Source of the DNA: Pseudoalteromonas piscicida
Lineage (GTDB): Bacteria; Pseudomonadota; Gammaproteobacteria; Enterobacterales; Alteromonadaceae
Assembly: GCF_002744175.1 (NCBI RefSeq)
Contig: NZ_NKHF01000003.1
Coordinates: forward strand, 1 to 48,816
Direction: 5' to 3'
DNA length: 48,816 nt
Part shown: positions 31,451 to 40,097 of the stretch, piece by piece
Layout of the letters: each line of letters opens with the position of its first letter
Numbering within the stretch: the first letter of the stretch is position 1
Program-made: the position numbers and the translations under genes
Notes under the pieces: model-generated
Told to the model about the DNA's origin: nothing
Databases searched by the model: none
The model's input: only the letters and a program-made list of their open reading frames with translations

Positions 31451-32311
31451 ATGATCCATAGTATGACCGCCTACGCCCGCAAAGAAGTGAAAGGTGACTG
31501 GGGCACTGGGGTTTGGGAAATTCGTTCAGTTAATCAACGCTACCTCGAAACCTTTATCCGCGCACCAGAACAATTTAGAGGCTTAGAGCCAGTAATACGC
31601 GAACGCCTGCGTAAACACCTACAACGCGGCAAAGTAGAAGTATTCCTAAAATTCACGGCAAACCCGGCCCACGTTGGCCAATTAACCGTAAACGAATCGC
31701 TCGCCAAGCAACTGGTTGAAAGCGCAAAATGGCTACAATCACAAAGTGGCGGCGACATTAATCCAGTAGATATCCTCCGCTGGCCTGGCGTAATGGAAGC
31801 CGAAGAAGTCGACTTAGACACCGTAAATAGCCAGCTGTTAGGCGGCTTTGACGAGCTTATCGAAGACTTTAAAGCAGCACGCGCAAGCGAAGGCGAAAAC
31901 CTACAAACCATGATCACCACCCGTCTTGATGGGATCTTAGAGCAAGTTGCTATTGTTGAAGGCCACATGCCTGAAGTCACTAAGTGGCAACGTGAAAAGC
32001 TTTCACAAAAACTCGAAGAACTAAAAACCGACATCGACGAAGGCCGCCTTGAGCAAGAGCTAATTTACCTCGCGCAAAAACAAGACGTTGCCGAAGAACT
32101 CGACCGTCTAAAGTCACACGTTAAAGAAACCCACAAAATCCTCAAAAAAGGAGGCGCATGTGGTCGTCGCCTAGACTTTATGATGCAAGAGTTCAACCGT
32201 GAGTCTAACACCCTAGCCTCAAAGTCAATCAACAGCGACATCACCAACGCCGCCGTTGAGTTGAAGGTGTTGATCGAACAAATGCGCGAGCAGATCCAGA
32301 ATATTGAGTAA
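31451..32311 (+). CDS. yicC: YicC-family endoribonuclease
   Basis: A 286-aa protein of normal length. It starts MIHSMTAYARKEVKGDWGT; the C-terminal DUF1732 part has GGACGRRLDFMMQEFNRESN and LASKSINSDITNAAVELK. YicC is a metal-dependent endoribonuclease that helps turn over sRNAs. Its final codons (EQIQNIE, stop at 32309-32311) are the integration site of the island that follows. A second, synonymously different copy of those codons sits at 43949-43972. Confidence 0.93.
   Translation: MIHSMTAYARKEVKGDWGTGVWEIRSVNQRYLETFIRAPEQFRGLEPVIRERLRKHLQRGKVEVFLKFTANPAHVGQLTVNESLAKQLVESAKWLQSQSGGDINPVDILRWPGVMEAEEVDLDTVNSQLLGGFDELIEDFKAARASEGENLQTMITTRLDGILEQVAIVEGHMPEVTKWQREKLSQKLEELKTDIDEGRLEQELIYLAQKQDVAEELDRLKSHVKETHKILKKGGACGRRLDFMMQEFNRESNTLASKSINSDITNAAVELKVLIEQMREQIQNIE
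32289..32311 (+). other. attL: core site in yicC 3' end
   Basis: AGCAGATCCA is shared with attR; the following codons read GAATATTGAGTAA here. The repeat extends imperfectly to the yicC stop, with differences only at third codon positions. The crossover is therefore probably in or near the 10-bp identity block. Confidence 0.72.
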
Positions 32312-32416
32312 TGTTTCAGGCTGTTTCTGAGTGTTAAAATAGCCTTTAAAGTCGGGTTGTTATGAGTTTTACGTGTTTCAACCTGTTGCCCCGAATTGCT
32401 CTTTGTAATGAAAAAA

Positions 32417-32486
32417 TGATGGCAGAAATGGTGGCAGATTTTGAAAAAATTCAAAATTTGCCCCAAACTTTAAAAATCTGCCACCA
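32417..32486. repeat. Integrase arm-type repeats, left end
   Basis: TGATGGCAGA (32417-32426) and TGGTGGCAGA (32429-32438) are direct repeats 12 bp apart. TCTGCCACCA (32477-32486) is the same motif inverted. They lie just before the integrase start, so integrase may also control its own transcription. Confidence 0.65.
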
Positions 32487-32507
32487 CTTTTATTGTAAAG
32501 GTATGAT

Positions 32508-33713
32508 ATGGCAAACAAAATCAACGCTCAGCAAATTAAGTCTTTAATCAAAACGGGTAAAGTAGGCTATCACTCAATTGGGAATGGCCTCTATATTCGA
32601 ATCAGTAAAGAGCGAAGCGCTTTTTGGGTGGTTAGATATACAATTCATAAAAAGCGCAGAGAAATAACCTTCGGCAAATACCCCGATGTTTCATTGGCTG
32701 AGGCACGCTTAAAGTCAGCGCAAATTGTGCTTGATGTGAAAAATGAAAACATCGACCCTCAAGCCGAGAAAATGCGCCTCGATAACGAAACCTTAAAAAC
32801 CGTCAATGATCTTGCCGAAGACTAGCTGCAAGAATGCGAAAAACGCTTAAAGCACCCAAATATCCCTAGACGTATTTATACCAAAGATCTTGCCCCTTAT
32901 TTTGGTGGGTTAGCAATCGAAAAAGTAAACCCTAGAGATATTCGCGGCGCGATACAACGCATTGCGCAAGGTGACCGCCCAAGCATTGCAAATGACGCGC
33001 TCATGTACTGCAAGCAGCTATTCAGACACGCAATTAAGCTAGATTTACGCACCTCAAACCCAGCTGAAGCATTTAACGTGTCAGATGCGGGCGGTGTAGA
33101 GCAAAGCCGTAGCCGCGCCCTATCACTTGGAGAACTAGAGAAAGTGTATCAATGCCTGCGGGAAAATTCTGACCAATTTACCCGCGACAACTATTTGGCC
33201 TTTTCGCTGCTACTTTGTTTAGGTGTTAGAAAAGGCGAACTGATCGCTGCTAAATGGGCTGAATTTGATCTTAAAGAAGCGCTTTGGCATATTCCACAGG
33301 AGCGCAGCAAAACAGGCCGAGGCATAACCGTGCCATTAAGCCCCATCGTCATTGAATGGCTCAAAGAGCTGCAAATACGAGCCTTTGGCTCTGACTATGT
33401 CTTTCCAAACCGCAGAGCCAGCAAGCGCTTTGGACATATCAGCCCCGACACACTCAACGCCGCCATTCAAAAGCTATTTCGTGAAGACAAAATGCCCGTG
33501 CCCCACTTTACCGTTCACGACCTACGCCGCACCTGTCGAAGCCTACTTGCAGGCAATGGCGTAGCTGGTCATATCGCCGAGCGATGTTTAAACCATAAGC
33601 TTAAAGGCGTTGAAGGCATCTATGATAGGTATGATTATTTGGATGAGCGAAGGGAGGCGTTGTTAATCACCATATGTATATTACCATTTATTGTAGCCTC
33701 AAATGAAAGGTAA
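32508..33713 (+). pseudogene. int: Tyrosine integrase (P4/DUF4102 type) with one in-frame TAG
   Basis: A single reading frame of 402 codons interrupted only by TAG at 32823-32825 (codon 106). The N-terminal part has the DUF4102 arm-binding domain (FWVVRYTIHKKRREITFGKY). The catalytic domain has R in LGVRKGELIAAKW, HxxR in HDLRRTCRSLLAG, H in LNHKLKGVEGIYDRY and the nucleophile Tyr in that same stretch. Before and after the stop the sequence reads VNDLAED-stop-LQECEKRL, where relatives have Trp (TGG), so one base change explains it. The last 15 residues (ITICILPFIVASNER) look unlike a normal integrase tail, so the C-terminus may also be altered. A functional protein would need suppression. Confidence 0.85.
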
Positions 33714-33742
33714 CCTGTTAATAGTTCTGACTAATAAATTAA

Positions 33743-33931
33743 CTAAGGTTCGCTTCTATTATCCTTAGACTTTTGAGTTTTGGCCAAACTATTTTCAGTT
33801 TGTGCCACATACTCATGCCCACCACAGGCGGGACAATCAAAGCCCATCTCTTTTTCAACAATAACGTCCGACTCAACATGAACCTGCTCCCCACACAACG
33901 CACAAACTATCGTTTTATATAGTTTTTTCAT
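33743..33931 (-). CDS. Small zinc-ribbon protein
   Basis: 62 aa starting MKKLYKTIVCALCGEQV. Two CxxC pairs (CALC and CPAC) suggest one zinc site, and the tail is hydrophilic. The start chosen at 33931 overlaps the stop of the upstream membrane protein in an ATGA arrangement, so the two are co-translated. Function unknown. It ends a five-gene minus-strand run that includes two HEPN-type proteins. Confidence 0.65.
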   Translation of the reverse strand: MKKLYKTIVCALCGEQVHVESDVIVEKEMGFDCPACGGHEYVAQTENSLAKTQKSKDNRSEP

Positions 33932-34281
33932 TTCATACTTCCCCACCAATTAACTAAGGCAAATCCACTAAGCGAAATGAGAGCGACTATAAAACAAATA
34001 ATACCAATAATAAAAGAGATTGCAGTGAAATGTTGGACGGAGCTTTTTACCTCCCCCCTGATACTCAACAAAACTCCAAATGCTGCGAAACTCAGAAACA
34101 AAATAGCTCCTGTGAAACAGCCAAAAGTTAACAAAACTAACCACTCAGAGTTAGGTGTGCTGAAAAACTTTTCTAGCAGTAAAGTCAACAGCAGTATCGA
34201 CCCAGTACTAAGTGTAGTAAGGTGCTTTATATAGTCCAATGCAACTTTTTGTTGCTCAACGTAAATTGCTATTTTTTCCAT
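33928..34281 (-). CDS. Small membrane protein of unknown function (3 TM)
   Basis: 117 aa with about three membrane segments: STGSILLLTLLLEKFF (about 25-40), WLVLLTFGCFTGAILFLSF (about 47-66) and AISFIIGIICFIVALISLSGF (about 86-107). The short N-terminus (MEKIAIYVEQQKVALDYI) is amphipathic. I do not recognise the family. It shares translation with the zinc-ribbon gene downstream and follows the HEPN gene by 63 bases, so it may be the membrane component of that set. Confidence 0.65.
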   Translation of the reverse strand: MEKIAIYVEQQKVALDYIKHLTTLSTGSILLLTLLLEKFFSTPNSEWLVLLTFGCFTGAILFLSFAAFGVLLSIRGEVKSSVQHFTAISFIIGIICFIVALISLSGFALVNWWGSMK

Positions 34282-34344
34282 CGTACTACCACCATCAGAA
34301 AAGCTATGTATTATTAATAATAAATATTAATCACTAGCTATCTT

Positions 34345-35085
34345 TTAAAACTCAGTATTTAGTTTAAAAGATTTCAGTATTAATGAATACGGTTTGCATC
34401 TAGTTGGCTCTGGCAATTTAGAGTTCTTGTATTTTGAATTTAATGAAATTCCTTTTGGGTTCATCGTTAAGGTACATTCGTAGCCTGTAATAGTCGGAAG
34501 GCTTTTGTTATAAAACTCGCTTAACTGCCTTTCCTCACCCTGTTCTATCTTCTTTATAACTTCCATAATACAGGTATAAACAACTTCGCCAAAGTCAATA
34601 GCTTCTTGCTTTGTAGGAATGTAGCCTTTATGAATTACTTTATTTCTAAAATTGCTTTGCTCTTGGGTTAATATACAGGGAAAAGATGAGTACTTATAAA
34701 GGTAAACAAATATATACGCACCGAGCTGCCTTTCCGACTGATTTTTCACGCTTCTCCATGCTTTATCAAACTCACTATTGCCTTTAAGATTTTGATACAT
34801 AACATAATTTATGAAAAATTCAAAAAACCTTTCTAACGATGCTGAGAATGAGGAAACGGCTTCACGAAAATATCCATCCGATATGGCGTTTAGCGCGATA
34901 TCAAACAGGACCTCAAACTTCGACCCATTAAAAACCATTGCGAACAGATGCCCTTCAGGACATGTGATAGGGTGAATACAACTATCATCTAATTGCTGAT
35001 GATCTACTCTAAAAATTAGTGATTGTGATGGAAACTTAGCAAAGGATTCTTTCATACAGTAGGGACATTGGTAACTTAGCTTCAA
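34345..35085 (-). CDS. Zinc-finger HEPN-motif protein
   Basis: 246 aa. The N-terminus has a likely zinc site: C7 and C10 (CPYC), C36 and C42 (CIHPITC). The middle is all helical. The stretch NFRNKVIHKGYIPTKQEA (146-163) carries an RxxxxH motif (R147, H152), the catalytic signature of HEPN RNases. The TTG start at 35085 is supported by AGAGGAA six bases before it. It follows the DUF3644 gene by 40 bases. An RNase role, perhaps in abortive defence, is inferred from the motif only. Confidence 0.65.
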   Translation of the reverse strand: MKLSYQCPYCMKESFAKFPSQSLIFRVDHQQLDDSCIHPITCPEGHLFAMVFNGSKFEVLFDIALNAISDGYFREAVSSFSASLERFFEFFINYVMYQNLKGNSEFDKAWRSVKNQSERQLGAYIFVYLYKYSSFPCILTQEQSNFRNKVIHKGYIPTKQEAIDFGEVVYTCIMEVIKKIEQGEERQLSEFYNKSLPTITGYECTLTMNPKGISLNSKYKNSKLPEPTRCKPYSLILKSFKLNTEF

Positions 35086-35125
35086 TTTAAATTCCTCTGT
35101 GTTTAGATGCCTTATATCAACGTAC

Positions 35126-36211
35126 TCATATCAGGTATTTTGATATATCCAGCTTCTCGCCTTGTTGCTCTTTAGCTCTTAATTCTGAGGGCTCAAAATC
35201 TGTTGTTTGCAAAAAATGAATAAGGAAAGTTACCCAAGCATCTTGATAAACATAATCATTATGAGGCTCGTCATAAAGACAAAACTCAGCGTTAGTATCA
35301 AATGGATCATCTGAACCGTTAGCAGGCCTAATTCTAAATAACTTATATAAAACCACATGTAAGGGCATCGTAATCTCTTTGCCCTTTAGACCATCGTTTA
35401 CCTTTTTAACAACTTCTGATGGCTTCAACCTACCTACATTTGCCGCTTCTATTTTTACTGTCTTATCTTTAATGATAACGTTTAGTTTCTCATATGCAGC
35501 TTTATCATCGTCACTAAGACAATCCCATTGAACAAACTCTACTGCAGCGTCACCTCTATTTGTATTCGAAATTTTGGGAATTTGAATCAATCTAATACTG
35601 TACTCTCGAGAGTTGTATGTATCAGCGTCTAGAGTATTTCTGTATTTCTGTACGAACGCTACTAATTCAGACAAATCTTTTGATAATGCAGCTTTGTTAG
35701 CTTGTTCTTGCTTCTTTGTTCGGATTTGAGAAAATTGGAGACTGTAGACTAAAGCTTCATTTATAGAGTATTCGTTACCAAAGAAGTCAATTAATTGGCT
35801 TTCATAATTGAAGAGTAGTGATTGACATTCACCAAAAATAAGAGTGTCGACCTCTCTTTTTTCTATATGGCGATGCTCAATTTTATTCCTAAGCCTTATG
35901 AAAAAGCTTAAGTTTGATTCAACCCCCTTAGTCAAACTAGCGTACTTTTTTATACATGTAGAAAGCTCCCAAGCTTTTCTCTCACCGTCAATAACTTCAT
36001 ATCTGCCATTTTTCTTTTTATAATAATACTTCTGCCCAATAGTTGCATTGAAATGAGCGTGAAATAGCCGAGTCCATGCCATTATCATCATGGTGATGAA
36101 GCCTTCGCTTCTAAAACTAGTTCTTGGCTTATTGTATATTTCAACAGCGAGGAGTGCAGAGTCTATAGAGGCTTCAAGAATAGATTTCGTTTTTCCTTTT
36201 CGTAATGTCAC
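35126..36211 (-). CDS. DUF3644-like HEPN protein
   Basis: 361 aa from the GTG at 36211, preceded by GGAGG at 8 bases; the longer frame to 36238 starts with another GTG that lacks a properly spaced site. The N-terminal part, ILEASIDSALLAVEIYNKP and FRSEGFITMMIMAWTRLFHA, fits DUF3644. SFFIRLRNKIEHRHIE contains RxxxxH (R108, H113), a HEPN-type active-site motif. The C-terminal half has PSEVVKKVNDGLKGKEITM, which may be nucleic-acid binding. HEPN proteins are mostly RNases in toxin-antitoxin and phage-defence systems. It is 63 bases after a small zinc-ribbon gene. Confidence 0.7.
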   Translation of the reverse strand: MTLRKGKTKSILEASIDSALLAVEIYNKPRTSFRSEGFITMMIMAWTRLFHAHFNATIGQKYYYKKKNGRYEVIDGERKAWELSTCIKKYASLTKGVESNLSFFIRLRNKIEHRHIEKREVDTLIFGECQSLLFNYESQLIDFFGNEYSINEALVYSLQFSQIRTKKQEQANKAALSKDLSELVAFVQKYRNTLDADTYNSREYSIRLIQIPKISNTNRGDAAVEFVQWDCLSDDDKAAYEKLNVIIKDKTVKIEAANVGRLKPSEVVKKVNDGLKGKEITMPLHVVLYKLFRIRPANGSDDPFDTNAEFCLYDEPHNDYVYQDAWVTFLIHFLQTTDFEPSELRAKEQQGEKLDISKYLI

Positions 36212-36301
36212 AGCAACACCCTCCACCAAAATGTCCACCTCTAAACCAAGAGTAGATTTCTGTAAATCCAGAAGCGGACATTTAAGTCAAACTGAAAAAT
36301 A

Positions 36302-36436
36302 CTACGGTGTATACTCAGTATGATGACACCGTGGACAAGGCGGTAATCTATCGTCGTGATCATCCAACGTAACTTGCTCGCCACATTTTTTACAGGTGTA
36401 AGTACCTGTTCCGGGCTTTTCACCAGTTGTAGACAT
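36302..36436 (-). CDS. 44-aa zinc-ribbon protein
   Basis: A short gene read on the minus strand: MSTTGEKPGTGTYTCKKCGE, then acidic residues and PPCPRCHHTEYTP. Two CxxC pairs (CKKC, CPRC) form a rubredoxin-like zinc ribbon, a small family often seen as stand-alone proteins. A strong AGGAG at 36444-36448 supports the ATG at 36436. It is the first gene of the minus-strand HEPN run, or a separate small gene in front of it. Confidence 0.7.
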   Translation of the reverse strand: MSTTGEKPGTGTYTCKKCGEQVTLDDHDDRLPPCPRCHHTEYTP

Positions 36437-36733
36437 AAATAGTCTCCTTAATAATCCCTGATTGTAAGGTAACTGCGCTTGCCTAGGCGGGATAAGGCAA
36501 GTACCAACATTTTGATACTGCTATTTAGAGCTAAAATAATTTAGTCTAAAAATCCATCATGCGTGAGTTGCAAAACCCTGTCAAGAATACATTTATCTAG
36601 TAATTTCAACATCATAAAAATAAAAGCGCAAAAGATATTCACTTGCATTTCTGTACCTTTGAGTAAAATAATCACAGCCAATACTTTTTAACTTACCGCT
36701 ATGTGACCAAAACCTAGAAGTATGCAGTTTTGA
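36437..36733. other. AT-rich spacer of ~300 bp in the island
   Basis: It divides the minus-strand HEPN run from the plus-strand Rep-like fragment. It contains a CTTGCCT/AGGCAAG hairpin at 36478-36501 and probable promoters for the HEPN run. No coding frame is visible. Confidence 0.45.
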
Positions 36734-37237
36734 CAAGAAAGCATCGCGATTCAACTTGAGCTTTTCCAGTCAACTAAAAGGCTCAACCTTTCCGAAACCG
36801 ACGAAGCGACTCCAAAAGATGTGTCGCCGAATGACCCGCTGATCACGTGGATTAACGACGGTGCGGCAGAGTCAGTAGAAAGGCCATTTACGATTGACGG
36901 GAAATCGTTTGTCGCTGAGATCTCACCTGCCAACTTTAAGAATAAGAAAAGTAAGAAGTTTCAGAGCCATTTTCCGCACCTCAGAGAAGCGCGTATTGAA
37001 TATGTGATTATCTCAATGGCCTCCAAGCAAGCAATGCAAGTTCAATCCGACAGCGAAAACAATAAGGTGTTTTACCTAAAGACAACCTATTACCAAATCC
37101 AGAAAGAGATCGTAAACGCTATCAACAAAGTAGAAGACAAAGTACCAATAGGTTGCAAAATCAGTAAACAAAGGGCGTATGATTTGAGCCTCTTTACTAA
37201 CTGGCCATTTGACTTTACCCAATTTCTGATACAATAG
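36734..37237 (+). pseudogene. Fragment of a possible plasmid replication initiator
   Basis: The open frame runs from 36734 and codes QESIAIQLELFQSTKRLNLS and onward through DPLITWINDG, but the first usable start codon is GTG at 36821, inside what looks like continuous protein. A TGA at 36731-36733 follows ATGCAGTTT (36722-36730), so the 5' end appears broken. Later text such as LREARIEYVIISMASKQAMQ and FYLKTTYYQIQKEIVNAINK looks like the N-terminal domain of plasmid Rep proteins, but I am not certain. At 168 codons it is too short for an initiator, and the C-terminus (WPFDFTQFLIQ) is abrupt. It is probably a remnant of a plasmid ancestor. Confidence 0.4.
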
Positions 37238-37267
37238 AAGTAGACTTATTTTTTAAGAGTAGACAGT

Positions 37268-37498
37268 ATGACTATTACTCTCCACGGTAACGTTGCCAAG
37301 CTTGTGCAAACTGAAGCTAACAACTCAGGGTTTCAGTCGCCTGAAGATCTTATCTTCGAGGCAGTTTCAGAGTACGTTAAAAAACGCATTGATTCGGGTA
37401 TTGAACAAGGTCTTCAAGATGTGGCTAATGGTGATATGGTTGAACTTGACGCAGGCAACATCTCACAAGTACTTTCTAAACCTGCATCTCAATGGTAA
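37268..37498 (+). CDS. ParD-like antitoxin
   Basis: 76 aa, beginning MTITLHGNVAKLVQTEANNS, with a short ribbon-helix-helix-like N-terminus and a helix SPEDLIFEAVSEYVKKRI. The C-terminal tail is acidic and presumably wraps the toxin. Its last 7 bases overlap the toxin gene, a normal antitoxin-first arrangement. It should neutralise the toxin and repress its own promoter, in the spacer at about 37238-37267. Confidence 0.75.
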   Translation: MTITLHGNVAKLVQTEANNSGFQSPEDLIFEAVSEYVKKRIDSGIEQGLQDVANGDMVELDAGNISQVLSKPASQW

Positions 37499-37806
37499 AA
37501 GTACTATTAACCCGCAAAGCCAAAACCGACCTTGAAGCGATCGAATGTTTTATAGCTGAAGATAATCCAGCCAGAGCCAGAAGTTTTTGTGAAGAGTTCT
37601 TGCACAGAGCTGTTGAAAACTTAGCTACATTCCCTTGCTCTCACCCGCTCTATAACAAAGAAAAGAATATCAGGCGCTTTGTTTACCGAGACTACAACTT
37701 GTACTATCAATACGATACATCAAAAGACAGTGTGTATATCCTGCATATACTCCACGCCTCGGTATTTCAAAATATGATAATAGGTGCAACAAAACAACCT
37801 AAATAG
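37492..37806 (+). CDS. ParE/RelE-superfamily toxin
   Basis: 104 aa. MVKVLLTRKAKTDLEAIECF, FCEEFLHRAVENLATFP and RRFVYRDYNLYYQYD are typical of ParE toxins. ParE proteins inhibit DNA gyrase, and RelE relatives cut mRNA; the target here is not known. The ATG overlaps the antitoxin stop. The pair probably stabilises the island. Confidence 0.82.
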   Translation: MVKVLLTRKAKTDLEAIECFIAEDNPARARSFCEEFLHRAVENLATFPCSHPLYNKEKNIRRFVYRDYNLYYQYDTSKDSVYILHILHASVFQNMIIGATKQPK

Positions 37807-37836
37807 GTTTCGTTCCAATAAAAAAACACAGATTAA

Positions 37837-38610
37837 TCAAGTGTTATTTTTAATAAAATCGGCAACCTCAATTTCCATTGATTTAGGAAAAATCCAACCC
37901 TGTAATGCACGGTTCCATTTACCACCAAGGTTTTTAATTCCGTCTTTAATCTCTTTTGTATCTCCTTTGACAAGAAAAGATTTAACATGGCCATCCTTTT
38001 CATAGTCCTCCATATAAACTCTTCCCTCTTTAATGGCTTTTTTGAGCACCTTAGCTTTTTCTTTCACTTCCGCCTCAGTAGGAACGTTTATGGGTTCACC
38101 GTTGTTCAACCTTTGAATATTTATAGATAACTGACCTAAGAGCTGTTCCTTAAAATCAGGCAGATTCCGATACGAACCAGTCAAGCCTATTTTCTGCATT
38201 TTCTTTTGGAAAGCGCGCAATGATTGAAGTTGCTCTAAATCAAGGTTATTAATATCAACTTGTTGAGATGAAAAATAGAGCATGACGGGTTTACCATTAT
38301 CAATGAAGTGCTCGATTTCCTCAACAGTACCACTCTCACTAACACCTGTAGGTGAGCCGAGCCTAGTCCAAAACACTCCTACTAACATGTCACAACCATT
38401 TACGACTTGCTCATTTATAAAACCTTGTGCCCTTCCTCCTAGAAGAGGGGCGGAGTGAGTTTCCCACCCAACAGGGAGCAATACAACTTGCTGGGTTTCA
38501 GAGTTCATACTATTCCATCGAGAAATGACTTCTGCTATTGCTTCTCTTTCATTAGCAACATCACCCGGGCTAGCAATCAAAACTTTAATAACCTTTGCAT
38601 TAAAAGACAT
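37837..38610 (-). CDS. DUF4062 (TIR-like) protein with C-terminal GGKW-type domain
   Basis: 257 aa. The N-terminal domain VLIASPGDVANEREAIAEVI, then GCDMLVGVFWTRLGSPTG and SGTVEEIEHFIDNGKPVMLY, is a DUF4062-type domain, related in fold to TIR/nucleoside-deoxyribosyltransferase proteins. The C-terminus has FLVKGDTKEIKDGIKNLGGK followed by WNRALQGWIFP, a small domain seen fused to diverse proteins. It starts 47 bases after the nuclease-like gene, with TAAGGA before the ATG, so the two are probably one operon. NAD- or nucleotide-targeting activity is possible but not shown. The region TIR-like plus nuclease resembles a defence module. Confidence 0.7.
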   Translation of the reverse strand: MSFNAKVIKVLIASPGDVANEREAIAEVISRWNSMNSETQQVVLLPVGWETHSAPLLGGRAQGFINEQVVNGCDMLVGVFWTRLGSPTGVSESGTVEEIEHFIDNGKPVMLYFSSQQVDINNLDLEQLQSLRAFQKKMQKIGLTGSYRNLPDFKEQLLGQLSINIQRLNNGEPINVPTEAEVKEKAKVLKKAIKEGRVYMEDYEKDGHVKSFLVKGDTKEIKDGIKNLGGKWNRALQGWIFPKSMEIEVADFIKNNT

Positions 38611-38657
38611 ATAATTTCCTTACTTTCAAAACTCTTTATATGAGGGTTTATGCTAGC

Positions 38658-40097
38658 TTAATGCCTTTTACTAGCTGAGGCTTTTTGATTTCCATCAATA
38701 AACCAAATATCTGATGCTTGTCCATATTCAGCAAGAAACTCCCTACGAGCTTTTTGAACATCAGCATACTTTTTCCCTATACCACCAACATCCATAATCA
38801 AAAATATACCTAAATCAGTATCGTCCGCTCTTTTATATATTTCGAGCTGCTTTTCATAACCATGTACTAAAGCTGTGTTCGTAGATAGCTTTACTTCGAC
38901 TACGACTTTTGAGTCGTAACCTTGTGACATTTTGAAATCAACAGGACCATTACCTGAGTCAGCTTCAGGAGTGAGATCTAGATTGTTTGCTTTACAATAG
39001 CTATATGCAACTGCAAACAATAGTCTTTGAGATGCTTTTTCTTTTCTTGGTTTACCATTTTCATCCCATAATTCCTTCCAAAGCCCTTTATGTTCAACAA
39101 GCTCCTGAAACTGCTCCAATATCTTATGCACAACTTCAATCACTTCTGTTGAAGTTAATTTTCGACCTGAATAGTTAGAAAGATCAAAGGGGTGTGATTG
39201 TGATACCGACTTCAGTAATTCGGTCCAAAAGGCCTCTCCATTTCTATCATTACTAAAATCATAAGGTGTGGGAGACACCTCTCGAATCATATCCATAACT
39301 TGCTGAAATGCTTCTTTGCTTCTCAATGCCGACTTTTTTAATTGTTCTTTTTGCTTTTTTGACATGTTAGCCCAAATTTCACCAACATGGTTATTTACTC
39401 TCTCTCTAAGCTCTTCATTTTCTCTCACAACTCTAGAAATATCACTCCAGTCAGATGCAATTGGTAAATCCCTAACAATATCATTTGGAACAAATAACAA
39501 AGGCTGACTTGAGTAAGGGTTTTCAACCAAGTCATATACAGTGTTTTCAACTTTAAATTGTTTTGTAGGCAACTGTAATGATTTATTGATGGTCTGTGAA
39601 AACTTAACCAGATCATGAATTATTATATTTGTAGTCATGTCACTGATTCTGTCTGGGCCTATTCCTTCTTCAAACAATGCCAGAGCCATGAATAAATCAA
39701 CATCTTCCACACCTAAAGAAACTATCTGACGAGCAGTTTCCAAAGTAGTTGAAATCAGGTCTTTCCCAAAACCTGAGCCTCTAACACTGGTTCCATAGCC
39801 TAGACAAGTCCAGCTTACCTCTGAGAATTTAAAAAGCCTCTTTGCATTTCGCCAAGCTATATCATTCTCTTCTTTCGATACTGACAAAAGCTTTATTATT
39901 TGACTAAATCTCTGCCTGTATGACTGAGCTGCACCAACGCTCATCTCGATATGACTACTTTCCTCTAAAAGCAATGGGTCAATAAAAACCAACGTGTCGG
40001 TATTCAACAATACATTTACAACTCCCAGCTTATCCAGCGTAGCTAAATCAATGTTAAACTGTGTAGATATTGTGGCTGGATTTTTAATTTTACCCAT
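38658..40097 (-). CDS. PD-(D/E)XK nuclease-like protein
   Basis: 479 aa. The N-terminal about 370 residues form a large, mostly helical region (opening NPATISTQFNIDLATLDKLG) that I do not recognise. The C-terminal domain carries the nuclease core: D387 in NGPVDFKMS, then E401 and K403 in VVVEVKLS, spaced as in PD-(D/E)XK nucleases. A helix with YEKQLEIYKRADD follows. It starts with a good AAGGGA before ATG at 40097. The DUF4062 gene follows. A role as a defence effector or restriction-like nuclease is inferred. Confidence 0.7.
   Translation of the reverse strand: MGKIKNPATISTQFNIDLATLDKLGVVNVLLNTDTLVFIDPLLLEESSHIEMSVGAAQSYRQRFSQIIKLLSVSKEENDIAWRNAKRLFKFSEVSWTCLGYGTSVRGSGFGKDLISTTLETARQIVSLGVEDVDLFMALALFEEGIGPDRISDMTTNIIIHDLVKFSQTINKSLQLPTKQFKVENTVYDLVENPYSSQPLLFVPNDIVRDLPIASDWSDISRVVRENEELRERVNNHVGEIWANMSKKQKEQLKKSALRSKEAFQQVMDMIREVSPTPYDFSNDRNGEAFWTELLKSVSQSHPFDLSNYSGRKLTSTEVIEVVHKILEQFQELVEHKGLWKELWDENGKPRKEKASQRLLFAVAYSYCKANNLDLTPEADSGNGPVDFKMSQGYDSKVVVEVKLSTNTALVHGYEKQLEIYKRADDTDLGIFLIMDVGGIGKKYADVQKARREFLAEYGQASDIWFIDGNQKASASKRH

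Noticed and set aside
36241..36423. 60-aa minus-strand frame between the DUF3644 gene and the next spacer
   Set aside because: It is out of frame with the convincing 44-aa zinc-ribbon gene at 36302-36436, which has a strong ribosome-binding site.
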